Assembly: GCA_946558465.1 (NCBI GenBank)
Contig: CAMNTM010000003.1
Coordinates: 124,001 to 188,000 of the forward strand
Source: an uncultured Lachnospiraceae bacterium
GTDB taxonomy: Bacteria; Bacillota; Clostridia; Lachnospirales; Lachnospiraceae
DNA: 64,000 nucleotides
Direction: 5' to 3'
Each line of letters starts with the position of its first letter. Position 1 is the first letter of the stretch. A program made the translations under genes and the position numbers. This document shows, in pieces, positions 52,189-61,120 of this stretch. The notes under the pieces were generated by a model. It was not told the origin of the DNA, did no database searches, and worked only from the letters and a program-made list of their open reading frames with translations.

Positions 52189-53382
52189 TCAGCTCCTCGG
52201 AAGCCAGCTGCGAAATACAAGCTCATAGCAGCCCTGTGTGATAATATCATGAAAGCCCTTGTCAAATTTTACCTGATATTCAAAGATATCTCTGAATATC
52301 GACCGTTTATTTAATTCTGCCATAATGTATGGATAAAGCTGTTCAAAAATAAACTCGTCAAAGCCTCCTATCCAATAGGTCTGCGCATCAAAAATCTGAC
52401 TTAATATCGAAATTGTATAGCCAATAAGTGTTCCATTCTCTTTCATTAATGACAACGCAGTATTTTCTCTATTCTTTACTGCTTCCTCAAGAATATCCCA
52501 GCCGTAACGGTTCAAATCATGAGTCATCCTCATATCCTCGAAAAACTTTCTCTGAAATCCCTCAATCGAAATCTCCGTTTCTATACAATTCCTCTGACCG
52601 CAGTAGCATTCATAATTTCTTTTTCCCACCTGTATATGGTTAATCTCTCCGCCGATTCCATGACTTCCCCTAATCAAATTTCCGTTGGCGACTATTCCGA
52701 CCCCTACACCATCGCCAATATACAGATACACCGCATTTTCCACCTTTGGATTCAGTCTTTTTTCTTTTTCATAAAGCACCAGAACAGCTTCATTAGCCTC
52801 GTTGTCAATATAAACCGGCACCTCTGGGAAAGCAGCCTCCATACCTTTTCTTATACATTGATTATTGATAAGGGGATTTGCTACACAGTTTCGTATGATA
52901 TGATTGTCCGTCATTTCATTTCCCGAAACGGCGATTCCTATACCCAGCAGATAAGTCTCGGATATATCCTTCTCTTTCAAAAGCCCGCAGACAGCATCAC
53001 AGCTAAAGGAAATAAGCTCCTCCGCAGATTTGCAGTGCGAAGACTGTATATGCTTCTGGGTAATAATCTCTCCCAGAATATTCACCACAGCCAGCGTAAT
53101 AATATCCTTCTCCACCAGATTCAGCGACACCGAATATCCTGCATCTGCCCTCAGTTCAAATTCCTGTGGTATCCTTCCGCCCTCCGAGCTTTTCGTTGAC
53201 TTGGAAAACAAATACCCCTCTTTTATAAGAAAATTACATAGACTGGAGGCTGTAGCGATACTGACATTCAGCTCATCTGCAATCTGTTTCTTCGTTTTAC
53301 TGCCGAATCTAAGAATATCTATAATCCGTTTTTTGTTATATATTCTGATGTCTGCACTATATTTTACATCTGCCTCTCTCAT
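52189..53382 (-). CDS. ROK-family transcriptional regulator
   Basis: A 397-residue NagC/Mlc/XylR-type repressor. Residues 10-80 form a winged helix (TKKQIADELNVSIATASSLC), and the rest is the ROK sugar-binding domain with the zinc motif CYCGQRNC and IGDGVGVGIV. It is the first gene of the unit ending at 44352 and has its own good promoter. ROK repressors typically bind a sugar or amino-sugar phosphate, fitting the kinase and SIS enzyme beside it. It likely represses its own unit. Confidence 0.92.
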   Translation of the reverse strand: MREADVKYSADIRIYNKKRIIDILRFGSKTKKQIADELNVSIATASSLCNFLIKEGYLFSKSTKSSEGGRIPQEFELRADAGYSVSLNLVEKDIITLAVVNILGEIITQKHIQSSHCKSAEELISFSCDAVCGLLKEKDISETYLLGIGIAVSGNEMTDNHIIRNCVANPLINNQCIRKGMEAAFPEVPVYIDNEANEAVLVLYEKEKRLNPKVENAVYLYIGDGVGVGIVANGNLIRGSHGIGGEINHIQVGKRNYECYCGQRNCIETEISIEGFQRKFFEDMRMTHDLNRYGWDILEEAVKNRENTALSLMKENGTLIGYTISILSQIFDAQTYWIGGFDEFIFEQLYPYIMAELNKRSIFRDIFEYQVKFDKGFHDIITQGCYELVFRSWLPRS

Positions 53383-53412
53383 ATTTCACCTCTTTTAATA
53401 ACCGTTATAAAA

Positions 53413-53441
53413 AGTATAGCACTGTTTTAAATAATTGTCAA
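53413..53441 (-). promoter_or_regulatory. Consensus promoter of the ROK-to-dehydrogenase unit
   Basis: On the minus strand TTGACA (53436-53441), 17 bases and TATACT (53413-53418) form a near-consensus promoter about 30 bases upstream of the regulator ATG. The -35 box overlaps the stop codon of the carboxypeptidase gene. A strong constitutive promoter of this sort is normally held in check by a repressor. Confidence 0.82.
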
Positions 53442-54517
53442 TACAATTTCTGATATACTGCTATCGCATCTATAACATGGTATGGCTTCGTATTGTGTGA
53501 GCCTTCTGCCCCGGCAGTAACTAGAATATATTCTCTTCCCTCAACCTCTGCCAGGCTTGCCAGACACAAGCCTGCTTCTTCTGTATATCCGGTTTTTCCT
53601 CCCAGAATTGCTCCTCCGGGTATTTCTCTGTTTCCAAGCCCCTCCAGCGCCCTGAACATCGTACTTTGAAAGGTAATGCCCTCCAGATGCCTCTCAGTCG
53701 GCTCCGAGTGGTAGATTTCACTTACAAAAGCATCTCTAAAAACAGCATTTTTCAAAGCATAATTAAGAAGAACTGCCATATCCCGTGCAGTAGAGTAATG
53801 ATTCTCATCCTGCAGTCCTGTAGAATTGCAGAAACGTGTCTGACGCATGCCAAGCTTCTCTGCCTTTTGATTCATCATCTCAGCAAAGGCTTCCTCTGAG
53901 CCTGCAATTCTTTCCGCGAAAACTACGCAGCATTCCGCCCCTGACGGAAGCAGAATTCCATACAATGCATCCTTAAGTTTTACCTCTTCACCCGGCTGAA
54001 ATCCGGCCATAGATGCTCCCTCTGCATAGAGTCTGTCAAAAACTGATGCAGGCATGGTAATAACCTCTTCCATATTCTCTGTATTCTCAGCCGCCAGAAG
54101 CGCTGTCATTATCTTCGTAAGGGAGGCCGGATACATTCTCTCCTCACTATTATGCTCTGCAATTATCCTGTCGTCTGACAAATCCATTAAAACAGCATAC
54201 GGACTATAAAGTCCGTCCAGATTTTCTACAGAAATATTTCCCCTGCCATTTCCTGATAAATACAAGTCTGGATCCGTTGTGCCGGTCAAAAATCTCTCTT
54301 TTATCGTTACAAACAAAATAACCACTAAAAATATTAGAGTCAATGCCTTTGCACAAGTAAAAATTCTTATTCTTTTCCTTCGCCATCTATAACCCCTTTT
54401 ATATCGTCTGTTTTTTATATTCCTATCTTTTGTATTTCTGTTTTTACTTACCCCGCCTGCGTGCCTGCTGCCTTCTCTGTTCTTTTTTCCTGCCATTACA
54501 CCACTCATCTCCAACAT
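53438..54517 (-). CDS. D-alanyl-D-alanine carboxypeptidase, serine type
   Basis: A 359-residue penicillin-binding-protein-like peptidase that trims D-Ala from peptidoglycan stems. It has a basic cytoplasmic N-terminus (about 50 residues), one membrane anchor (ALTLIFLVVILFVTI), the serine motif ASLTKIMTA and the KTG motif in LGGKTGYTEE. The second motif reads SGA in LPSGAECC instead of SGN, a variant. No C-terminal amphipathic anchor domain is visible, so it is short for DacA. It follows the VanRS-like pair and may be their target. Confidence 0.88.
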   Translation of the reverse strand: MLEMSGVMAGKKNREGSRHAGGVSKNRNTKDRNIKNRRYKRGYRWRRKRIRIFTCAKALTLIFLVVILFVTIKERFLTGTTDPDLYLSGNGRGNISVENLDGLYSPYAVLMDLSDDRIIAEHNSEERMYPASLTKIMTALLAAENTENMEEVITMPASVFDRLYAEGASMAGFQPGEEVKLKDALYGILLPSGAECCVVFAERIAGSEEAFAEMMNQKAEKLGMRQTRFCNSTGLQDENHYSTARDMAVLLNYALKNAVFRDAFVSEIYHSEPTERHLEGITFQSTMFRALEGLGNREIPGGAILGGKTGYTEEAGLCLASLAEVEGREYILVTAGAEGSHNTKPYHVIDAIAVYQKLY

Positions 54518-54570
54518 GCTTCTCTGCCTTTTTGTATACTGAAATACTTAATGAATCAGCAGCAATAAAA

Positions 54571-54614
54571 ATAAAGCTCCTGTCAGGCTTTATATTACCT
54601 GATAAGAGCTTTAT
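54571..54614 (-). terminator. Terminator between sensor kinase and carboxypeptidase genes
   Basis: ATAAAGCTC pairs with GAGCTTTAT, with an inner TCAGG/CCTGA stem. On the minus strand it is followed by TTTTTATTG. It would separate the VanS-like gene from the carboxypeptidase gene, so the latter may have its own promoter. Confidence 0.7.
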
Positions 54615-54691
54615 GATTTTTAAATAAAAGTTGTTTAATTCCTAAGAAATTCCTAATGTTCTCCAGATGTTTTCCCAATGCTTTTCTAAGA

Positions 54692-55816
54692 TTATTCCGC
54701 CGGAAGCGTAACACAAAATGTAATAGTATTATCTCTGCTCTCTGCCCGGATTGTACCTCCATGCAGCGTAATAATCTCTCTTGCTATCGCCAATCCAAGT
54801 CCGGTTCCTCCGGTACAGGATTCACGGGACTCATCAAGCCGGTAGAACTTACGAAAAAGCATTGTCAGCTTATCCTCCGGAACAGTTTCACCTTCGTTTT
54901 TAAAGGATATTTCCACCTGGCCTTCTGACTGCTTTCCAGAAATGAGAATCTCCGTATCTCTATAGCTGTATGCCGCTGCATTCTTCAAAATATTGCCGAA
55001 TACTCTGGCCAGTTTATCCGAATCTGCATATACTGTCAATTCCTCGTCTACCTGAAGCACCACTTGGTTTCCATGTGACGTCAATATCGGAGAAAGTTCA
55101 TCTGTCAGCTGAATCAGCATATAATACAAATCAATAGAGGTCTTCTTAAGCTGAATCTGCTGAGAATTATAACGGGTAATCTCAAAAAACTCCTCAATCA
55201 TCTTCCCCAGCCGTTCCGCCTTACCCAATGTAATATCAAGATATTTGACCCGCTGTGAGACACACATATCCGACTCCTCCCTAAGAAGATTCAGGTAACC
55301 GATTACTGATGTAAGAGGTGTTCGTATATCATGTGCGAGATACATTACAAGCTCATTTTTTCGCTGCTCTGCTTGAATTGTTTCCTCCCTTCTCTTCTCC
55401 AGCGTATATTTTACCGCATTCAGCTTATGCTCAAAGGGCAGCATCTCCGGCGAGAGATGAATAATCTCTGTATTGTCCTTTAGAAGCTCTCCGATTCCCT
55501 GATGAACTTCTTTAAAATACCGGATAATCCAACGAAATAAACTCCAAAGTAAAAAGAAAAAGACGATAATCATACCTGCCGCAAAAAACATTTCCTTATG
55601 ATTACGGAAAAGCATCTGATACATCCGCAGTGCAGTTATGTCATCCATACCAAGAAAATTTTTCATCACGCCTACGACCATATTCCCGCCTCTTTGTTTC
55701 CACAGGAACAAATATAATGCCAAGACAACAACCGCTGAAAGCAGTGCGTTTTCGCAGAACCTGCGTATGAGCTTAGATTGAAAAGCAGAAAAGTCCAAAT
55801 TATTTTCAGTTTTCAA
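54692..55816 (-). CDS. Sensor histidine kinase, VanS-like
   Basis: A 374-residue kinase with two hydrophobic helices (about residues 20-42 and 75-95), a HAMP-like linker, the phospho-acceptor region YLAHDIRTPLTSVIGYL and an ATPase domain with GTGLGLAIA. Its start is a TTG at 55816 after GGGGTGGG. The next ATG lies 45 residues further inside and would cut the first helix. It overlaps the response regulator by 11 bases. The closest named relatives are VanS sensors of vancomycin-resistance clusters, but no ligase genes are here. Confidence 0.88.
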   Translation of the reverse strand: MKTENNLDFSAFQSKLIRRFCENALLSAVVVLALYLFLWKQRGGNMVVGVMKNFLGMDDITALRMYQMLFRNHKEMFFAAGMIIVFFFLLWSLFRWIIRYFKEVHQGIGELLKDNTEIIHLSPEMLPFEHKLNAVKYTLEKRREETIQAEQRKNELVMYLAHDIRTPLTSVIGYLNLLREESDMCVSQRVKYLDITLGKAERLGKMIEEFFEITRYNSQQIQLKKTSIDLYYMLIQLTDELSPILTSHGNQVVLQVDEELTVYADSDKLARVFGNILKNAAAYSYRDTEILISGKQSEGQVEISFKNEGETVPEDKLTMLFRKFYRLDESRESCTGGTGLGLAIAREIITLHGGTIRAESRDNTITFCVTLPAE

Positions 55817-56507
55817 TTCTATATCCCACCCCCCAGATTGTTTTTATATATCTGGGCTTATCTATTGTATCTCCCAGCTTTTCACGCAGATGACGAATAT
55901 GAACCGTAATCGTATTATTTGCTTTTGTGTAATACTCATCTTTCCATATTTTATAAAACAGCTCCTCCGCGCTTACTACCTTCCCCTTTTGCTCCAAAAG
56001 TATCTGGAGTATCTGAAATTCCGTAGGCGTTAATATCAAAGCTCTATCATTAAGCAGACATTCATGCGTCTTTATATTCATTTTCAGATCCGCATGGCTT
56101 AATATATCCTTTTCTATATTTTCTACATATCCCATATTGTATCTTTTATAACGCCTAAGCTGGGATTTCACCCGCGCAGTCATCTCAAGCGGACGAAACG
56201 GTTTCGTAATATAATCATCCGCCCCCAGCGTCAAACCGGTAATTTTATCTGTCTCCTCGTCCTTTGCTGTAAGCATTATAACCGGGTAAGTGTACCGCTC
56301 CCTTATTTTCTGACAGAGCACAAAACCATTGATATCCGGCAGCATAATATCTAAAACAGCAAGGTCCACCTCTGTGGAGCCGATGCATTCAAGAGCCTCC
56401 TTCGCAGTATAGTACTTAAATATAATATATCCTTCATTTCTGAGATATACTTCAATCAAATCTGCAATCTCACGTTCATCATCAACAATCAGAATCTTTT
56501 CCGGCAT
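55806..56507 (-). CDS. Response regulator, OmpR family, VanR-like
   Basis: A 233-residue regulator with a receiver domain (phospho-Asp in LAVLDIMLPDINGF), a KPFRPLEMTARV stretch and a C-terminal winged helix (LTPTEFQILQILL, HIRHLREKLGD, IKTIWGVGYRIEN). The ATG at 56507 has AAGGAGG 12 bases upstream; the TTG at 56534 has none. It is coupled with the VanS-like kinase. It may regulate the carboxypeptidase downstream in response to cell-wall stress. Confidence 0.9.
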   Translation of the reverse strand: MPEKILIVDDEREIADLIEVYLRNEGYIIFKYYTAKEALECIGSTEVDLAVLDIMLPDINGFVLCQKIRERYTYPVIMLTAKDEETDKITGLTLGADDYITKPFRPLEMTARVKSQLRRYKRYNMGYVENIEKDILSHADLKMNIKTHECLLNDRALILTPTEFQILQILLEQKGKVVSAEELFYKIWKDEYYTKANNTITVHIRHLREKLGDTIDKPRYIKTIWGVGYRIEN

Positions 56508-56581
56508 ATTTGGGTTTTCCCTCCTTTTATCCAAGTGTCCTGCAATACTTTCTATCGTCTTATATAAGCCGTATATCGAGA

Positions 56582-56587
56582 ATTATA
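56582..56587 (-). promoter_or_regulatory. Extended -10 promoter of the VanR-like gene
   Basis: On the minus strand TGGTATAAT, a TGn-extended -10 box with perfect TATAAT, lies about 75 bases before the ATG. No clear -35 box is visible, which is consistent with an extended -10 promoter. Confidence 0.5.
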
Positions 56588-56646
56588 CCAGATTATAAAT
56601 TCTTATTTATTACGATTCCTATGAGATATTATTAAGATTTTATGAG

Positions 56647-58956
56647 CTAAAGATTGACTAGGAAAATCAGGACAGCTCTTTGATTCCACCTTAATTTCCT
56701 CCGCAGAGCCGAACGAATCTGTCTGTTTAGTTCCTCCGCCGCCGGAATCTCTCTTGCAGCAGGCTCTGTCTGCCCGTATATGATGCCTTCCACACGCTTC
56801 ACTGTACGCATATACAATGCCTCGTCAAATTCGTAATGCTCCTGAGACGGAAGCTCTAAGGGCTGCTCCGGATTGAAATTTCTATACATTTTCTTCACCA
56901 TATATATCATCTGACGGTACAGAAAATACATCTTCTCTTCCCCTGTCATTCTTCTATATCTATATTCTATATATAAGAGCCATACTCGGTGTACCGTACC
57001 CAGAAGGAGAAAAAGAACGAAAATCGTTAGAACTATAAGCTGTACTGCCGGTCCTGAATTTTCAGAAGCTTCTGTTTCTTTTTCCTCTCCCTTAGGAAGC
57101 TCATATTCCTCAGAGGGCGGAATACCTGCTGTCTCTCCGTTATTCCCCTCCAGCGCTTCATTGGGAACTGCAATTACAACATCTGCCTGATACGGCTCTT
57201 CATAAAACCCCGGCGTAACCTCAACCGTCCTCCAGCCCATACCGTCTACATAGACCTCTGCCCACGCATGAGCATTTTTACCTGATAAGGTCACAGTATT
57301 TCCTTTTAGTCCTTCTGCCTCTCTCCTTGTCAGCACATATCCTTCTGCGTAGCGGGCCGGTATCCCTGCTGCCCGGTATGCAAGCACTGCTGCCGTTGCA
57401 TAGTATGCAGAATTCCCTTCCTTTCCTTCCTCAAGAAACCAGCTTAGAAAATCTCTGTCTGAAGGAACGCGGGCCGGTATTTCCTCATAGGAAGCCAAAA
57501 TACGAAGTACCATTCGGATTCTTGATGTAACAGTATAAACCTCATTCGACTCTTCCCACGCATCTCCGTTAAAAAATACAAGATCTATCAGCTCTTTTTG
57601 ATCTTCTTCAAGCTTCAGATAATTGTCATACACAAAAGCTCTGTATATTCTCTCTGCCTGTCTGAATCCCTCCTTTTCTCCATCGGCTCCCGGTTCCTGA
57701 TAAAGCCATGAATCCGGCTGTTGAATCTCTGCTTCCTCCTGCACATTATAGTACACAAATTTATACTGATTCCTCCCAAACGGTCCTGAGGAACTCATAT
57801 ACCAGTCCTGCTTCCACTCCCCAATATTCTCTGTATAATCGGCGGCTGTCTCCGGAAGATATATATACCGTCGGTCAGCCCCTACATTTTTTACAGAAAC
57901 TGCAATTTTCTCTCCATTTTCCCCTGATTCAGATTCATCCTGTACAGCAGAAATATTCCGGTACTGTGCATACTGTATTCCCGGCCAAAAATCCTCCTGC
58001 ACAAACCATGACAGCATACCGGAAAATTCTCCCCCATAAACCTTTGCAGAAAAATGTCTCCATCTATCCTCTTCATACTCCGCACCTACAAAGCCACGCA
58101 GATAAATGGGAGCTATAGTCTCCATCTTAAGCTCAAGACGCTCCTCTGCTCCAGAAAGCATCCCCTGCGCTTTTCTTAAATCTCCCTTCGGCAAGGTATC
58201 CTCCCCAAATCTCGCTTTTTCTATCCCCTGTTTTACACTTGCCTGAAAGCCCGCTGCTGCCCTGCCCCACACTGTACCAAAGCCAGAAGACGGCAAAATA
58301 CATAAAAGAGCCAACACACCGGCAGCCAGAATCACAACCTCCCATTTTATCCTGGAAGGGCCGCTGATACAGCACCATACTGCCATCCATCCTGCCGTCA
58401 AGCCTGCTGCCGCCCACAGCGGAATCTCCGCTGAAAGTACAAAGCTTAAACACAGCAGTATATAGACAACGCAGGTCAATAATACCAGTCTCTCTTTTTG
58501 TATCAGTCCGCATACAAATGCTGATAACAAAAGCACCATGACAATCTGCGTCAAAAGCATATCGGATTCTGTGTATCCATGCACGGCCAGCTCCTCATAG
58601 AATGTGCCGAATCTTAGATTCCACACGTTTCGAAAATAATCGGCCCAGCCATACAGTCCTCGGATTATACTGGAAAGAGAAAAGAAAAACACGGAAGCTG
58701 CTCCCAAAAGACATAACAAAATTCCGTAAGATTTTCCGTTATCTATGAAACTCATACCAAATATAACCGCTGCCGATACCGCTGCAGCAAGAATGGATAT
58801 AGGAAAAACAAGAGCTCCTCCTAGTGCAAAGAAAACTCCTTCCGCTCCAAGCGTTATACATACCGCACTCACAGCCTTTAATATAACAGCAGACTCTCTA
58901 TTTGAATCACGCTTTCCCTGCTCTGTCAAAATCAGAGTTTTTTGCTTTATTTTCAT
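56647..58956 (-). CDS. Transglutaminase-like membrane protein with Cys-to-Ser change (TgpA-like)
   Basis: A 769-residue protein with about seven transmembrane helices in the first 230 residues. A large extracellular region follows, with a transglutaminase-like domain at 490-600, one helix near 650 and a cytoplasmic tail. The family Cys (usually in GYC or GDC before a Y/F-A-T/S stretch) is Ser516 here: EGNSAYYATA. The His is in AHAWAEVY and the acidic residue is in VEVTPGF. The enzyme may be inactive or act as a binding domain. It is the last gene of the unit starting upstream of 61110. Confidence 0.87.
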   Translation of the reverse strand: MKIKQKTLILTEQGKRDSNRESAVILKAVSAVCITLGAEGVFFALGGALVFPISILAAAVSAAVIFGMSFIDNGKSYGILLCLLGAASVFFFSLSSIIRGLYGWADYFRNVWNLRFGTFYEELAVHGYTESDMLLTQIVMVLLLSAFVCGLIQKERLVLLTCVVYILLCLSFVLSAEIPLWAAAGLTAGWMAVWCCISGPSRIKWEVVILAAGVLALLCILPSSGFGTVWGRAAAGFQASVKQGIEKARFGEDTLPKGDLRKAQGMLSGAEERLELKMETIAPIYLRGFVGAEYEEDRWRHFSAKVYGGEFSGMLSWFVQEDFWPGIQYAQYRNISAVQDESESGENGEKIAVSVKNVGADRRYIYLPETAADYTENIGEWKQDWYMSSSGPFGRNQYKFVYYNVQEEAEIQQPDSWLYQEPGADGEKEGFRQAERIYRAFVYDNYLKLEEDQKELIDLVFFNGDAWEESNEVYTVTSRIRMVLRILASYEEIPARVPSDRDFLSWFLEEGKEGNSAYYATAAVLAYRAAGIPARYAEGYVLTRREAEGLKGNTVTLSGKNAHAWAEVYVDGMGWRTVEVTPGFYEEPYQADVVIAVPNEALEGNNGETAGIPPSEEYELPKGEEKETEASENSGPAVQLIVLTIFVLFLLLGTVHRVWLLYIEYRYRRMTGEEKMYFLYRQMIYMVKKMYRNFNPEQPLELPSQEHYEFDEALYMRTVKRVEGIIYGQTEPAAREIPAAEELNRQIRSALRRKLRWNQRAVLIFLVNL

Positions 58957-58999
58957 TTTTTCTCCATCTCTACACTTTTATATTCTACGCTTTTACGCT

Positions 59000-60169
59000 T
59001 TAAAGCGGAATCATATGTTCCATTTCCCGTATATTTTCCACCGAAATTCCAACTACCTCATACCCCTCTCCTCCAAGCAGAAATCCGGATTCATTTTTTA
59101 CAGCCTGAAGCACCGTCAAATCTGCCATCACGGACAAATTCCGGGCGGCAGCATCATTCACAAGACCTGTGACATATACCACCTTTGTATATTTCCTGTA
59201 CAGCTGCTGATTGATAAAGGATATGAGGGTTTTATCCCCCTCCTTCTGAATCGGATGATTCATAAGCCGAAGAAGCATACTTTCATAGCTGTGAAGTGAA
59301 TCAACCGGTATGCAGCACACTTCCTCAGCAGACATATATCCGACAAAATGTGCTATATTCTGATGGAGCAATGCGCGGCTGAATGAAATCCCCAAATCAA
59401 ATACTCCATTTACAATCTCCTCATCTGCCTCTTGATTATTGTAGTAAAACGCCGGAGAAAGAAGTACAAGCGTATGATAATTAACAGGATGGCCAAATTC
59501 ACGCACAATCAGCTGCTGCATCTTACCCGACAGCTTCCAGTGAATACTCTGAAGCAAATCCCCCTCCCGGTACTCCCGCAGACCAAACACCTCACTTACA
59601 TCCGTACCGCTTCTTCTCCCATCATAAATCTCCCCAGGCTGTTCTCGTTCCATATTCCTCTGCAGAGAAACATACATTCTGGCCTCATACGGATATACAA
59701 TACATACAAACTCCTCGTCTATAATTCTTCTGCTTGAAAAAAGCCCCATCAGGTCATAGCAAACAATCTCATGGAGCCGTATAACTCTTTGACCGCATAC
59801 AGCCGTATCTAAAGGAATATCATACTTCTGCTCACCTGCCTTTCCCGGCTCAAGCAGACAGGATATCTCCTCCTTTGTGCCGAATACTGAATTCTCACAG
59901 ATTATTTCTGCCCTTATATTTCCGGCAGGACGAAAGAAATTACATTTAAGCCGAAGTGTTAACTTCGGCTGCTGTCCGGAACGGCAGCTGTGCTCACCGG
60001 AAAAGGACAAGGACAATCCTCCGAGAGACAGATAAAACCTTACACCTGAAAACAAAGGCAGTACGACCAAAATCAGAAGAATCACCGGAGCCAGTCTTCT
60101 TCCTCCCCACAGTCCGCAAAACAGAACAAATATTATTACAATCAGATATAGAATTCTGTATTTCCTCAT
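59000..60169 (-). CDS. DUF58-domain protein
   Basis: A 389-residue protein with two N-terminal hydrophobic helices and the DUF58 domain (about 180-290). The signature GRRSGTDVSEVFGLREYREGD and IHWKLSGKMQQLIVREF are visible. DUF58 proteins, with MoxR ATPases and transglutaminase-like proteins, form a widespread but poorly understood module thought to assemble or remodel cell-surface or metal-dependent complexes. It begins four bases before the end of the MoxR gene on the same strand. Confidence 0.92.
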   Translation of the reverse strand: MRKYRILYLIVIIFVLFCGLWGGRRLAPVILLILVVLPLFSGVRFYLSLGGLSLSFSGEHSCRSGQQPKLTLRLKCNFFRPAGNIRAEIICENSVFGTKEEISCLLEPGKAGEQKYDIPLDTAVCGQRVIRLHEIVCYDLMGLFSSRRIIDEEFVCIVYPYEARMYVSLQRNMEREQPGEIYDGRRSGTDVSEVFGLREYREGDLLQSIHWKLSGKMQQLIVREFGHPVNYHTLVLLSPAFYYNNQEADEEIVNGVFDLGISFSRALLHQNIAHFVGYMSAEEVCCIPVDSLHSYESMLLRLMNHPIQKEGDKTLISFINQQLYRKYTKVVYVTGLVNDAAARNLSVMADLTVLQAVKNESGFLLGGEGYEVVGISVENIREMEHMIPL

Positions 60170-60172
60170 AAT

Positions 60173-61120
60173 TTATCTCTTTTTTCCGGTCATAGCCGGC
60201 ACCTTTACAGACTTCATAATATTTTCCAGAATCTCTGCTGCCGTCTGCCCTTCCATTTTCGCCTGCGGTTTCAGGATAACACGATGCGCACATACATCCT
60301 GGAAGACAGCCCGCACATCCTCCGGCACCACATAATCACGCTCGCCAAGCAGCGCTTTCGCCCTGGCCATACGTGACAGCGCTATAATCCCGCGCGGACT
60401 TACACCAAGCTCTACACTTTTATCCTCTCTTGTCCTCTCACAGAGAACAGTTATATAGCGCAGTATATCCCGTGTCATACGTATCGTGGACAGATAATTC
60501 TGAATCTCCAGCACCATATCACGTGTAACAACAGCCTGAACCTCATCCATCACATTCTGACTGCGCTTTTCATCCAAAATGCGTATCTGATCCTCTGTAC
60601 TTGGATATCCGATAGAAAGCCGCACCATAAAACGGTCAAGCTGGGACTCCGGCAAAGGCTGTGTTCCCGCCATCCCTGCCGGATTCTGCGTTGCAATGCA
60701 GATAAACGGCTTAGGAAGTAAATAAGTAGTTCCATCTACAGTTACATTTCCCTCCTCCATAGCCTCCAAAAGTGCAGACTGTGTTTTCGGAGAGGTACGG
60801 TTAATCTCATCTCCCAGAAACAGATTCGCATGTACCGCTCCGGGCCGGTACAATGCTTCACCGCCCCCCTGCTCCGGCACTGTATACCCGGTTATATCTG
60901 AAGGCATTGTATCCGGCGTAAACTGAATACGTCTATATTCCATTCCAAGTGCTTTCGAAAAGCCTAAGGCCAGTGTCGTCTTCCCTACACCCGGCGTATC
61001 CTCAAGTAGAATATGACCACTGGCATAGATTGCCATCAGAACCTTTTCTATCACTTCATCCTTTCCCATCAGCACCTTGCCGACTTCCCTCATAATCTGC
61101 TCAGACTGTTTAATAATCAT
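60173..61120 (-). CDS. MoxR-family AAA ATPase
   Basis: A 315-residue ATPase with Walker A EDTPGVGKTTLA, Walker B LFLGDEINRTSPK, sensor IATQNPAGMAG and arginine finger region QLDRFMVRLSIGYP. MoxR proteins act as chaperones for metal insertion or complex assembly, usually with DUF58 and VWA partners. It overlaps the upstream repeat-protein gene by 11 bases and the DUF58 gene follows at three bases. Confidence 0.94.
   Translation of the reverse strand: MIIKQSEQIMREVGKVLMGKDEVIEKVLMAIYASGHILLEDTPGVGKTTLALGFSKALGMEYRRIQFTPDTMPSDITGYTVPEQGGGEALYRPGAVHANLFLGDEINRTSPKTQSALLEAMEEGNVTVDGTTYLLPKPFICIATQNPAGMAGTQPLPESQLDRFMVRLSIGYPSTEDQIRILDEKRSQNVMDEVQAVVTRDMVLEIQNYLSTIRMTRDILRYITVLCERTREDKSVELGVSPRGIIALSRMARAKALLGERDYVVPEDVRAVFQDVCAHRVILKPQAKMEGQTAAEILENIMKSVKVPAMTGKKR

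Noticed and set aside
53438-56507. A working vancomycin-resistance cluster
   Set aside because: Only sensor, regulator and carboxypeptidase are present; no ligase or racemase genes are visible.
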